Translations under genes and position numbers: made by a program
Assembly (NCBI GenBank): GCA_005223375.1
Contig: RXOD01004857.1
Location: 1-17,688 of the forward strand
Source of the DNA: Amoebophrya sp. AT5.2
Lineage: Eukaryota; Sar; Dinophyceae; Syndiniales; Amoebophryaceae
DNA: 17,688 bases
Direction of reading: 5' to 3'
Notes under the pieces: model-generated
The model's database searches: none
What the model was told of the DNA's origin: nothing
Seen by the model: the letters and a program-made list of their open reading frames with translations, nothing else
Part shown: positions 1-12,000 of the stretch, one piece after another
Layout: every line of letters starts with the position of its first letter
Numbering within the stretch: position 1 is the stretch's first letter

Positions 1-3000
1 GCCGCAGCAGCTGAAGTCGTGGCCGAGGCGCGAGTAGCTCCGCAGCGACATGGAGGAACCGATGGCGAGGGAATCGAGGATGGAGAAGCTGCCGCCGCTC
101 CTGCACTGGTTCACGATCGAGCAGTGGCTGCCGAACCGACTCAGCCCGCGCAGGGAGAGGGAGGAGCCGAAGAACGTGCTGCTGTAGGTGCTGATGCCGC
201 CGCTAGCCGCGATCCTGCCCACGCCGCGGATTGACAAAGTCGATCCCAAGTAGAGCGTGTCCAGGATGCTGAATCTCCCGCCGCCGATCGCCTGCGCCCC
301 GGAATGGATGCTGAACCCCGAGCCGATGCGAGCGTAGGACCGTAGAGACAGCGCAGATCCCGCGGTGTATGTGGACAGCAGCGAGAGGTTGCTGGCCAGG
401 ATGCCCCTTCCGAACACGGAGAACGCAGAGCCGAGTCGCGTGTAAGCACGGATGGACAGCGACGAGGCGATGTTCATCCCGCTCGTTAGCGAGAAGTCGT
501 GCGCAAACAGAATCAGGGACTTGACGGACAACGAGCTGCCGATGCGGACGAAGGAGCGCAGGGAAAGCGCGCTGCCGAGTGCCGTCGCGTCGAACACCGA
601 AATCCCTGTGTCGCAGGCGGACCGCTTCATCGCGCCGAAGATGGAGCACGTGGAGCTGAGTCTGCTGAAGGCTCGCACCGACAGCGAGCTGCCGAGCATG
701 AAGGCGTCCATGGCGGAGAACAGGCAGCTGTTGAGGAACACCTGCGCGAACACGCTCATGTTGGACCCGAACCTCGCGATGGCCCGCACCGACAGAGTCG
801 ACCCGATGTCGGCGTTCCCGAGCACGGAGAGGTTCGACCCCGCGCGGATGGACCCGAGCATCGAAACGCTCGACCCGAGCCGCGCGTAGCGGCGCACCGA
901 CAGCGTGGAGCCGAGCGCGAACATGTCGCAGACCGACTGCATCGCGGACAGCGTGTACTTACCGCTGACGCTGCAACCGGACCCCATCCGGCCGAAGGTG
1001 CGCAGCGAGAGCGCCGAGCCCATGAAGGTCTGCTGCATGATCGAGGAAGCGGCGTTCACCTTGAACCGCCCGTACAGAGAGCAGCCGCTGCCGCCGCTCG
1101 CGAAGTTGCGGCACGAGATGGAGCTGCCCAGCTTGAGGAAGTCGAGCATGCTGAAGCTCGGGCCGCGCATCCGGTTGAACAGGGACATGCCGGAGCCGAT
1201 GCGCATCGTGCTTCTCAAGGAGACGCTGCTGCCCAGAATCATGAAGTCGAACACGGAAAGGGACTCGCCGAGCTTCGCGAAACGGCGGAGGGAGATCGAA
1301 CTGCCGAGGGAGATCGCGTCCATGATCGAGAGATCCGAGCCGCAGACGCCGTACAGCTTCTTACCCGCGCCGACGAGGGACAGGCTGGAGCCGAGTCGGG
1401 CCATCGACCGCAGGCTGCAGGAGGAGCTGGTCTGCACGGCGTCGAGGATCGAGAAGCAGCCGGCCTTGAGCCAACCCATCGCCGAGATAGTGCTGCTCAT
1501 GCGGCTGAACACGCGCACGGAGACCGAGGAACCCATCGCGAGGTAGTTCAAAACGCTGGCCCTCGCGCCCAGCACGGATTGCGTCCGTAACGAGAGCGAG
1601 CTGCCGAGATGGAACTGGTCAGTCAACGACATACGAGCGTGCATACGCACGCCTTCCGCAGCAGACAGAGAGCTCCCGCAGCGGCTGAACTGCCGTAAAG
1701 AGACGCTGCTGGAGATCTTCACGAAGTCCAGCACGCTGAGGGCGTTGCTGATGCCCACGCACGACCGCACGGAAAGACTGGACGCCAGCATGGCAACATC
1801 CGATATCGAGAAGCGCGTTCCGCCGCAACCGCGGTCCTTCTGGAAGGTTCCGGATAACGAGAAGCCGCTGCTCAACCGGCACACGTGCCTCAGAGACAGT
1901 GAGGAGCCGAGCGCCGCAAAATGCAATGCCGAGCACATACTGCCCACCTGCAGGTGCGAACGCAAACTCAACGTCGATCCCACCGCGAGGTAGTCCAGTA
2001 GGGAGAAGCCTCCGCCCGTCCGCGACGTGCAGCGGATGGACAAAGTCGAGCCGATATCCACCTGCGCAAGCACGGAGAGGGTGCCGTGCGCGCGGCCCGA
2101 CACTTGGTAGGCGGAGAGCCCAGACCCGATGCGCGCAAAGCTGCGGATGGAGATGGTGGATCCGACCGTGCCGAAGTCCAAGATGGAGATAGAGCCGCAC
2201 CCGATCATGTGCGCGCGCAGGGAGAACGAACTGCCAAAGTGCGCGTATTGGAGGACAGAGAGCTTCGCTCCCAGCCGCGCCACCGACCGAAGACTCAGAC
2301 TGCTGCTCAGGTTCGTCGCGTCGAACACGGATGTCACGCACTGGATCCTGCCGCCGCTGTAGATCGACAGCGTACTTCCAATGCGTGCGCTCGACCGTAA
2401 AGACAGAGAGCTGCCGAGGTGCGCGAAGTTGAGTGTCGAAGTGTGCCTGGACGCTCTTGCAAAGGCGCGGAGGGACATGCTCGAGCCGAACTGGAGCGCG
2501 TTCATGACGGAAAGCGGCGCAAGGATGTTGCACCGCTTGCCCTCCGGAACGTAGGCCGAGAAGGAGCTTCCGATGCGCAAGTAGCTGCGCAACGACAGCG
2601 AGCTTGCCAGTTCCGCATGCCGTAAAACAGAGAGCGAGCCGCCGGTCCGGAGTTGCGAGTAGAGGGAAAGCCCAGACCCGAACCTGGACATGCCGCGCAC
2701 CGAAATTCCGCTCGACACCGTCGCGAAATTCAGGACCGAAACCCCACCCTTCCCGGCATGCGCGATTCTGCGTACCGAGACCGCGCTCGCCAGATTCACC
2801 GCATCGAGAACGGAGATTTCGCTGCCGAACCGCACGCACTGCCGCACAGAGAGACTGCTGCCCATCGCGAAGTAATCCATCAAGGAGAAGCTTCCGCTGA
2901 TCATGCACGTGCGCTGGTTCGTAGCAGAGCCGACGCTGCACGTGGATCCCAGGCGCGCGTACTGCCGCAAGGAAAGCGAGCTCGCGAGGTTCATGTAGTC

Positions 3001-6000
3001 GCACACGGACGCGTTCAGGCCGAAGCGCGAATAGCCGCGGAGCGAGAGAGTGCTGCCGACCGTCGTTTGCGTCAGGACGGAGATTTGATCCCCGGCGCGA
3101 CCTGACCCGGTCACGGACATCGAAGAGCCGAGTCGTGCGAAGGCGCGAAGCGATAAAGCCGAGCTGCAGTGCGCGAAATTGAGGATCGAGCACGCCGATC
3201 CGAATCTGCCCATATCGCGCAGCGAAAGCGCCGATCCGACCCGTAGCGAGTCCAGCACGGACAGGTTCGCCGCCAAATCGATTCGCGCACCGAAGACCGA
3301 GCAGGAAGAGCCGATGCGCATGTAGCTCCTCAGACTGCACGTCGACGCGAGCATCTGGAAGCTGAGTACTGAGCACGAGGATCCGAACCTTGCGCAAGTC
3401 CTGAGTGAAAAGGAGCTGCCCAAATGCGCCGCCTGGATTACGGAAATGGTGCTTGCGGACCGCACGTCGCTGTAGATCGAGCACCCGCTGCCGAGGCGGC
3501 AAACGTTCCGTAACGAGCAGGAAGAACCCAGGCTCGAGAACGACAAAATCGAACATCCAGAGCCCAGCTTCTGGAATGCGCGAACGGAGAGCGAGGAGCC
3601 GAACGCCGCGGTATCGACCACGCTCGTGCATCCGCCGCACTTAGCGATGGAAAACACGCTGCAGGACGAAGACAGTCTCGACGCGGCCCTTAGGGATAAA
3701 GCCGAGCCAAAGAACTGACTATCGATCACAGACAGCGTCGTGCCCCCGACGACGCGCGAGAAGATGGAGAGGGTGCTGCCGACGCGGTGCATGGCACGGA
3801 CCGAGATCGCGCTTCCAACGTGCAGCCACTCGATCACGCTTGCGCGCGGTTGCGCCAGCGTATGCGTGCGAATTGAAAGAGAGGACCCGAGACCGACGGA
3901 ATCGAGCACAGACAGGTGCGCGTGCATGCGAACGAACTCTGGCGTCTTGGTGCCGTAGACGGAAAGGCTGGATGCGATTCTGCAATAGGCTCGGAGCGAC
4001 AGCGCGGAGCCCATCGACGTCCATTCGAGGAGGGAGATGCTGGACCCTAGCCGGAGATGGTTGAACAGCGACAACGAGCTGTTTGCGCGACCAAGAGAAC
4101 GAATACTTACCGCACTGCCCATCGTGACGAAGGTAAGCGCCGACACCCCCGTGTTCACGCGCCCAAACCTCCTTACAGAGGCGGTGGATCCGAGGTGGAG
4201 GTAACCGAAGCAACTCACGCCCTGGTGCGCGGCGGCACGCCCAAACACAGACGTGTTCGAGCCCAACCGGCAGTACGAGCGAAGGGACAACGTCGATCCG
4301 CACATGTTGTTGTCAAAGACGCTCACCGACTTGCCGAAGCGGCCGAAGCTGCGCACGGAAATGGAAGAGCCCAAATGCAGGTGGTCGAGGACTGAATTCG
4401 CGTTCACGATCTTCGAAAATCCGTAGAACGAGCAGTTGGAGCCGAAGCGCACGTAGGCGCGCACGGACAAGCTCGACCCGAGGTTCATGAAGTCGAAGAC
4501 GCTGCACTTGTGCCCGAACCGGCCGAACGACCGCGCCGACATGCTGCTACCCAGGTGGAAGTGCGACAACACGGACATGTCCTTCCCGATCCGCGCGAAG
4601 CCGAAGGTGGACAACGTGCTGCCGACCTTCCCGTGGCCGCGGATGGAGAGCGAGCTGCCGAGGTACGCCGCGTCCAGTGCAGACAACTTGCACCCGCACC
4701 GGAAGCCGGCGCGCAGCGACAGCGACGACGCGAGTTCCGTACCGTCGAGGACCGACAACTCCGCGCCGAGCAGCATCTTCGAGCACAGCGAGAACGCGCT
4801 ACCGGTGCGGAACAAGCCCCGCAGCGAAAGCGCAGACCCCATCGCGAAGCAGTCGACGACGGAGACTCGCTCGCCGAACTGCACGAACCGCCGCACAGAC
4901 ATGCTGCTCCCAATCAGTGTCGCATCCAGAACGGACACTTTCTGGCAAAGACCCGTGCTGTAGACGGAGAACGCGCTGCCCATCTTCATGAAGTTCCGGA
5001 TCGACAGGCCGCTGCCCACCGCGAAGAAGTCCAACACGGAACAGGCCTTCGTGCAGTGGATGAAACTTCTCAAGGAACAGCTCGACCCCAGCACAGAGTA
5101 GTCCAAAGTCGAGATGGATTTGCCGAACCGCATCTGCTTGAAAACCGAGCACTGGCTGCCAAACCGCGCGACCGCACGTAACGACATCGTAGATCCCGCG
5201 GCGATGACCCCGAACACGGACACGTTGGTCATCTGGCTGAAGGCCCGCACAGATAAAGCCGAGCCGAAGCACGCGCCGTCGAGTGCGGACAAAGTGGAGC
5301 CGATTCGGATCGCGTTGTAGACGGACATGGAGCAGCCGAAGCGAGCGTAATTCCGCAGACTCATCATGGATCCGCACTCGAACGCGTTCAGCATCGAAAG
5401 ACCGCTTCCAAATGTGCACTTGCTGAACACGGAGAGACTAGATCCCAGCCGGCCATACTCGCGCAACGACAGTGTCGAACCCAACCGCACCATATCCAAA
5501 ATGGAGACGCCGCCGCCGAACCGCGTCATGCTGCGGATCGAAAGCGACGAGCCGAGGGAGACGTACTCGAGGGAGGAGACGTAGTTCTTGAACCGCGCCT
5601 GGCTCATGATCGAATAGCTCGACCCGAGTCTCGTGCAGCCTCTCAGGGACAAACAGCTTCCGATGTGGCACGCGCCGAGCACGGAGACCGTGGATCGCGC
5701 ACGGATTTCGCCGAACGCGCTCACCGTGGAACCGAAGCGGGCGATCGCCCGAAGCGACAGATTGCTGGACGCCGAGGCGAAGTCGAGCAGCGAGAACCGC
5801 GCGCCGCAGAAGCCGCCGGCGCGCACGCTGCAGCAGGAACCGAACTGCACGGAATCGAGAACCGAGAGCATGGACGCGCCCCGATACGCATTGAATAGTG
5901 AGAAGGTGGAGCCGATGCGCCCAAGGCCGCGACAGGACATTGTGCTGCCCATGGACAGCATGTTCAGTACGCTCATGACCCCGCCCCCAGCCTGCACGCG

Positions 6001-9000
6001 GCCGAACATCGAATAGCTGCTGCCCAGTCTGGCGTACGCCCGAATGGACATGCTGCTTCCGCAAACCGCGGCGTCGAGCAGCGAGCTGACGCTGCCGAGG
6101 TAGTTGCAGCCAAAGACCGACACGGCGGAGCCGAATCGCGCGTAGCTTCGCACGGACAAATTGCTGCCCAGGTGCGAAGCGTCGAGAACCGACCAATTGC
6201 TGCCGAGCCGCGCCCAGGAGAAGATGCTGAAGGAACTGCTCATACGGCACATACTGCGCAACGACATCGAGCTTCCGAAGTTCGCCCGGTCCAGAGTCGA
6301 GATGTGGGCCCCGAACCGGCCGATCGCACCCGTCGCAATCGAGATCTGCGAACCGATGCGCATGTAGGAACGGAGCGACAAGTTCGAACTACAGCTGCAG
6401 AAATCGAACACGGACAGCGAGCGTCCGAAGGTCGCCTGTGCCCGGAGGGACAACGACGAGCCGCAGTTAGTGAACTTGAGGACACTGAAGGCGCTCCCGA
6501 CGCGCGTGTACCCAAAGCAGGAAAAGTAGCTGCCAAGGGACTGGAAGGATCGGACGGAGAGCGTGCTGCCCACTGTGATGGCGTCGAACACGGACATGTA
6601 CTCACCCACTCGGGAACGCCGCCGCACCGAAAGTTCGTCCCCCAGATTCGACCAATCCAACAGCGACATGGCGCTTCCGAACCGGCAGCAACCGTTCACG
6701 GACAGCGCGGAGCCCATGCGCGCGACCGCTCGGATCGAGAAGGCCGAACCGGTCTGCACGTACTCCACTACCGAAATGCTGCCTGCGTTCGTGCGTCGGT
6801 GCATCGAGAGCGTCGACCCCAGTCGGCAGAGCGCCCGCAGTGACATCCCGCTGCCGTACTGCGCGAATTGCAGGATCGACAGCTCCCCCCCTAACCGCCC
6901 GAAGTGCCGCATCGAGCAGGAGCTCGCCAGCGTCATGTAGTCGAGCACGGAAAGATTCCCTCCTTCGCTCAGGCGCACGGTGCCGAAGATGCTCATGTTC
7001 GAGCCGAAGCGGTTCGCCTGCCGCAGCGAAAGGGTGCTGCCGCACAGAACGAAGTCCAGCACCGAGACCGGCGCCCCGAAGCGTGGCATCGCGCGGATGG
7101 AAAACGAGCTCGCCATCCGGAAGAAGTCACAGGAGGAGATCGTGCTACCGAGGCGCATTCTGCTGAACACGGAGTAGTTGGATCCCATCTTCGCAACGAG
7201 CCGCATCGACATACTCGACCCCATGTTCATGTAGTCGAAGAGCGAGACGCCGGTGCTGCTCGGTCCGCCGAAGCGGAAGTCCCCGAACAGCGACATGCGA
7301 CTGCCGCAGCGGATGTAGGTGCGCATCGACAGGGTGGAACCCAACGTGAACCAGTCAAGCACGGACATGCGAGATCCCATATTCACTCGGCTGAACAGGG
7401 AAAGCGTCGAGCCGAACCGCGTGCAGGAGCGCAGGGACAGTGTCGAGCCGTGGAACGCGGAATCCAGCACGGACAGGCTGCTGGTCAGAATCGCCTGTCC
7501 GAAGATACTGCAGTTCGAACCCATCCTCGCAAAACTGCGGAGGGAGACGATCGACCCGAAGTGCTGTGCGGAGTAGCCGGACAGCCCGCTACCGAGGAAG
7601 GTGCAGCGGGACACGGAGAGAGTGGACCCGATCCGGCAGAAGCCCCGGATCGACGTCGCGCTGCCGAGGTGCGTGAAGTTCAACACGGACATGTTGTGGC
7701 CCATTTTCGCGCAGCTGAACACGGAGAGACCGGACCCGCGCCTCGCGTATCGGCGGACAGACAAATTAGATCCGAGCTGCAGCTGGTCGAACACGCTGAT
7801 GTAGTTGCCCACGCGCGCGACGTTGCGAATGGACAATTCCTCGCCAACACCGACGTAATCGAGCACGGACAACGCGTTGCCGAGCGCCATGTGGCCGATG
7901 ACGGAAAGGACGCTTCCGAACTTCATGAACGAGCGCAAGGAGAATCCGCTCGCGAAGTTCACGAAATCCAGCACCGAAATGTTCGATCCGGTCGTCATGC
8001 GGCTGTAGATGCTCATGGCCGAACCGAGTCTCGCAACGGCGCGTAAGGAAAGCTGCGAGCCCAGTTCGTAGCTCATTGCCAGCGACATGCGGGTACCCAT
8101 GCGCAAAGCGCCGAAGATCGACATTCCGCTGCCGAACATGGTGCGCGCGCGCACGGAGAGCGCACTGCCCACGTTCGTGTAGTCGAGGATGGAGGCGGTG
8201 ATCGCCAATCGCGTCTCCCCGAAGATCGAGTAACTGCTTCCCAATCGGATGTGCTGGCGCAGCGACAACGTCGACCCGAGCTCCATGTAGTCGAGGACGG
8301 AAGGCCTTTCGCCGGGGAGGACCATACGCCCGAGCAAGGAAAGACCACTCCCCGCGCGCATGTAGTGCCGAATTGTTAAAGACGATCCTGCGCAGACCGC
8401 ATCCAGCGTCGAGAGATTGGAACTCATCGTCCAGCGGGAGAAGATCGACATCGCCGATCCGCCGCGGCAGAACGACCTTACCGACAGCGTCGAGCCGAGC
8501 TCGAGGTAGCCGCAAACGGACGGGGAGCCGCCGAACTTCACAATGTTTCGAACCGTCATGGCGGAGCCGAGACGGAGGACCCCGCGGAGGGAGATGGACG
8601 AGCCCAAGTTGAAGCAGTCGAAGATTGAAATCGCGCTTCCGAACGAGGTGTGCTTGCGGCACGACAAAGTCGAACCGCACTGCCAGAAGTCGGCCACGGA
8701 AACTTTCCCGCTGACCCGCAGCTGCCCGTCGAACATGGAGAGAGAACTGCCGAGGCGGATCGCCGACCGCAACGACAACGCCGATCCGAAGTTGACGTGG
8801 TCGTAGAGCGACAAGCGCGCACCCAACCGTACCTTCGCGCGGACGGAGAGCGAGCTCCCCAGCTGCAGGTGGTCGACCAGAGACAACGTGGTGCCTAGGG
8901 TAATTTTGCTGTACATGGAGAAGGCGGAGCCGATCGGGCGGATGTTCCGGAGCGAGACCGTGGACCCGAGATGGGAGAAGTCGAGTAGCGAAATGCTGCT

Positions 9001-12000
9001 TCCGAACCGCGTGCCGCTGAAGATGCTGAACTCGCTCCCGAACCGCATGAAGGCGCGGAGGGAGACGGTCGAACCGATGTTCGCGGTATCGAGAATGGAA
9101 ACCGTCGAGCCGGTTCGCGCCATGTCAAACAGCGAAACCATCGAGCCGAACCTCAAGTAGCTGCGTAGGGACAGGCCGGAACCAGTCGCGAGCGCGTCGA
9201 GCACGGAGAACTGCGAGCCCATGCGAAAGGTGCTGAACAGCGAAATTTGGCTGTTCTGGCGATACACGCAGCGAAGACTTAACGAACTTCCCAGTCGCAG
9301 CAAGTCGACCATCGAGGTCTTCGAGCCGCAGCGCACCATCTCACGCAAGGACAGGGCACTGCCGAACTGCGTGAAGTTCAAGATCGACAAATCCGACCCG
9401 CAGCGGATGTGTGCGCGCAGCGAAAGCGACGACGCGCACATGATCGCGTCGAGCACGGAGAGGCTGTCCTTCAGCTGGAATTGCTCGTACACGGATAAGC
9501 CACTGCCGACGCGGAATGCGTTCCTCAAACTGAGCGTCGAGCTCAGGTTGCTGCTCTCCAGCAAGGAGAGTGTGGAGCCCAGCCGCACCTGCGAGATCAG
9601 ACTGCAGGTTGATCCCAGTCTGCAGGAGGATCGCAGGGACAAACTCGACGCGAGGAACAGGGTCTCAAACAGCGAGACCCCGCCGGAGATGCGGCAAACG
9701 GACCGCAGCGACATTTCGGAACCGAACTGCGTCGCGTCCATCACGGACAGCGAGCTTCCCATCCGCACGTTGGACAACAGCGATAACGAGCTTCCGACAC
9801 GCAGGCAGTTACGCAGCGACAGGGAGCTGCCCAGGAAGAGGTGGGAGCACACCGACGCCCTCGCGTACTGGGACATGCGGCAGCGGACGCTCATCGCGCT
9901 CCCCAGGTTCAGCTGATCCACCAACGAAAACGCCTTCCGCGCGAAGCACCGGTTGTGCACGGAGCACGTGGACCCCAGGCGCAGGTACCGCCGCAGGGAC
10001 AGCGAAGACCCGAACTGCACGGAATCGAGCACCGACACCGTCGACCCGAAGGGATTTCGGCAGCGGACGGAGAGGGTCGAGCCGAGGTTCAGCATGTCCA
10101 AAACGGAGCACGCCGCGCCCGCGCGGAACTTCTGGAACAGGGACAGCTTGCTTCCCAGCCGGCTGTAGGCGCGGATCGAGATCACCGACCCCATGTGCAG
10201 CATGTCCACCACGGAAAGCCGCTCGCCCAAATTCACGCGGCTCATCAGCGACATGTTCGACCCGGCGCGCTGGTAGTGGCGCAGGGACAGGGTCGAGGAC
10301 AGCGACGTGAACTCGAGCACCGAGATGCAGTTTCCAAACCGCATTTGCTGAATCACGGACACCACGGATCCGAGGCGGGAGGTGGCGCGCAGCGAGAGGC
10401 ACGAGCCGAGGTTCACGTAATCGAATGTCGAGCAGGCGTTGCCGAACCGCGGGCCGCCGCGAAGCGACAGCGTGCTTCCCAAGTGCACCTGCTGGATCAA
10501 GGAGAACCCATCTCCGATCTTCAGGTGGCGGAAGATGGAAATCGCGGATCCGACCCGCACGTACTTCCGCAACGAGAGCCCACTACCGCACGTGACGTGC
10601 GACAGAACGCTCATCGCGTTGCAGAACCGGGCGTTGCAGCGCAGCGAACACGCCGAGCCCAGCCGGGCCACCGTCCGACAGGAAAGGTTCGAGCCCATCA
10701 GCACGGAGGAGAGGATCGAGAAGCAGCTGCCGAATCGGCACTGGCTGTACACGGAAAGCGACTGGGCCTGCCTATAGTTGCCGCGGATGCTGATGGAGCT
10801 TCCCATGGTGATGTAGTTCATGATGGAGATGGTGCTCGCGAACCGCACGCATCCGAACACGGACATGTCCGACCCCAGCCGCATGTAGCTGCGCACCGAG
10901 AGGCAGGACCCGCTGTGGAGGTAGTCGATCACGGAAAGCGTCGATCCGAACGTCGACCGGCTGCAAATGGAGAACGAGCTGCCGAACCGGTAAAAGTTGC
11001 GGACGGAGAGACTGCTGCCGAGGTCGAAGAAGTCGAGGAGACTTGTGGTGGTGCCGCCGCGGTACGCGCCAAAAATGGAGAGTCCGCTGCCGATCTTCAC
11101 GTAGCTGCGCAGCGAAAAGGACGAACCGAGGCTGCACATGTCGAAATTGGAGAATTGGGACCCCTGCCGGATCATGCTCCGCACGGACAGGGAGCTGCCC
11201 AGCGTGAAGAACTGGAGGATGGAGAATCCGGCGTCCTTCTTCACCGGCGCGTAGATGGAGTACGCGCTACCGATGTAGGCGTAGCTCCTCACGGACATGC
11301 TGCTCCCCACACTCGCGAAGTCGAGCGTCGACAGACAAGACCCCGTGCGGAACAGGCCGCACGTGGAGCAGAGGGATCCGAACCTGGTGCAGGCGCGAAT
11401 CGACATCGCGGAGCCCAGTTGCTGCGAGCTCAAAGTCGACAGGCAGCTGCCAAACCGCAGCTGGGAGAAGATGGAAACCGTGGAGCCCATCCTGTTCATG
11501 CCGCGGATCGAAAGCGTGCTGGCCAGCGTGATGGCGTTGAACGTCGACAACTGCGCTTCGGCGCCGGCGCGGAGCCGGGAATGCAGCGAGATGGTCGATC
11601 CAATCCGCCCGGTGAGACGCAGGGATAGGGAACTTCCCTGGGTCACGAAGTCAAGCAGGGACAGCGCGCTGCCACAGCGGATGAGCCGTCTTACGGAGAG
11701 CGCGGACCCCACATGGACGCTGCCGAGGGTGGAAAGCTTGTGCCCAAACTGCACGCGGCCGAAGAGCGAGATTCGTGAGCCCAGTTTCACCATCTGCCGG
11801 ATCGACATTGTGGAGCCCATCGACAGGAAGTCGAAGAAGCTGACGATGCCGCCGGATTGCGCGAACACACGCAGGGAAAGCGAGCTACCGAGGTTCGCGC
11901 TGTTCAGGATCGAGAACGCAGCTCCGAACTTACCAATGGCGAACACGGACGGCGTCGCGGAGCCCATCTTGACGTACGCGCGGATGGACAGGTTCGACCC

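Larger units (their letters stand above)
1..2790 (-). repeat. C-terminal-side zone: irregular dyads and triads with long loops
   Basis: The 12-residue register continues to the left edge but is the least regular in the window. About ten dyads are seen, sometimes two in succession (near 2,250 and 2,190, and again near 2,000 and 1,930). Five loops add three to five residues, at about 2,893, 2,521, 1,813, 1,342 and 604. The C unit often loses its LD motif (for example LSTY, LTSG, ISTY). The last residues readable, from 36 down to 1, still fit the array (GSSMSLRSYSRL then GHDFSCCG is seen at 72-1), so no C-terminal domain is reached. Confidence 0.78.
2791..5229 (-). repeat. Zone with 180-bp super-repeat (A-C-A-B-C, 60 residues)
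   Basis: Dyads and triads alternate here. The first base of the C unit in successive dyads falls at 5,229, 5,052, 4,875, 4,695, 4,515, 4,335 and 4,155, then at 3,852, and then at 3,564, 3,384, 3,201, 3,021 and 2,826. Most spacings are exactly 180. The two spacings of 177 and those of 183 and 195 are explained by single-codon deletions or by one- and five-codon insertions in the intervening repeats. The gap between 4,155 and 3,564 holds two runs of two triads in place of one. Dyad C units often begin with a polar or charged residue after Gly (GERVS, GCKLS, GHKCS, GKSVS), unlike triad C units. Confidence 0.82.

Noticed and set aside
1619..3640. 673-codon minus-strand open frame rich in Arg, Leu and Phe
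   Set aside because: It is one base out of phase with the regular repeat frame, which is open across the same stretch and beyond. Its residues show no conserved pattern beyond the imprint of the 36-bp unit.
9841..11628. 595-codon plus-strand open frame rich in His, Glu, Arg and Ala
   Set aside because: It is antisense to the repeat gene and its composition is what the reverse of GSSLSV-type codons gives in that phase. It stops and restarts without regard to repeat zones.
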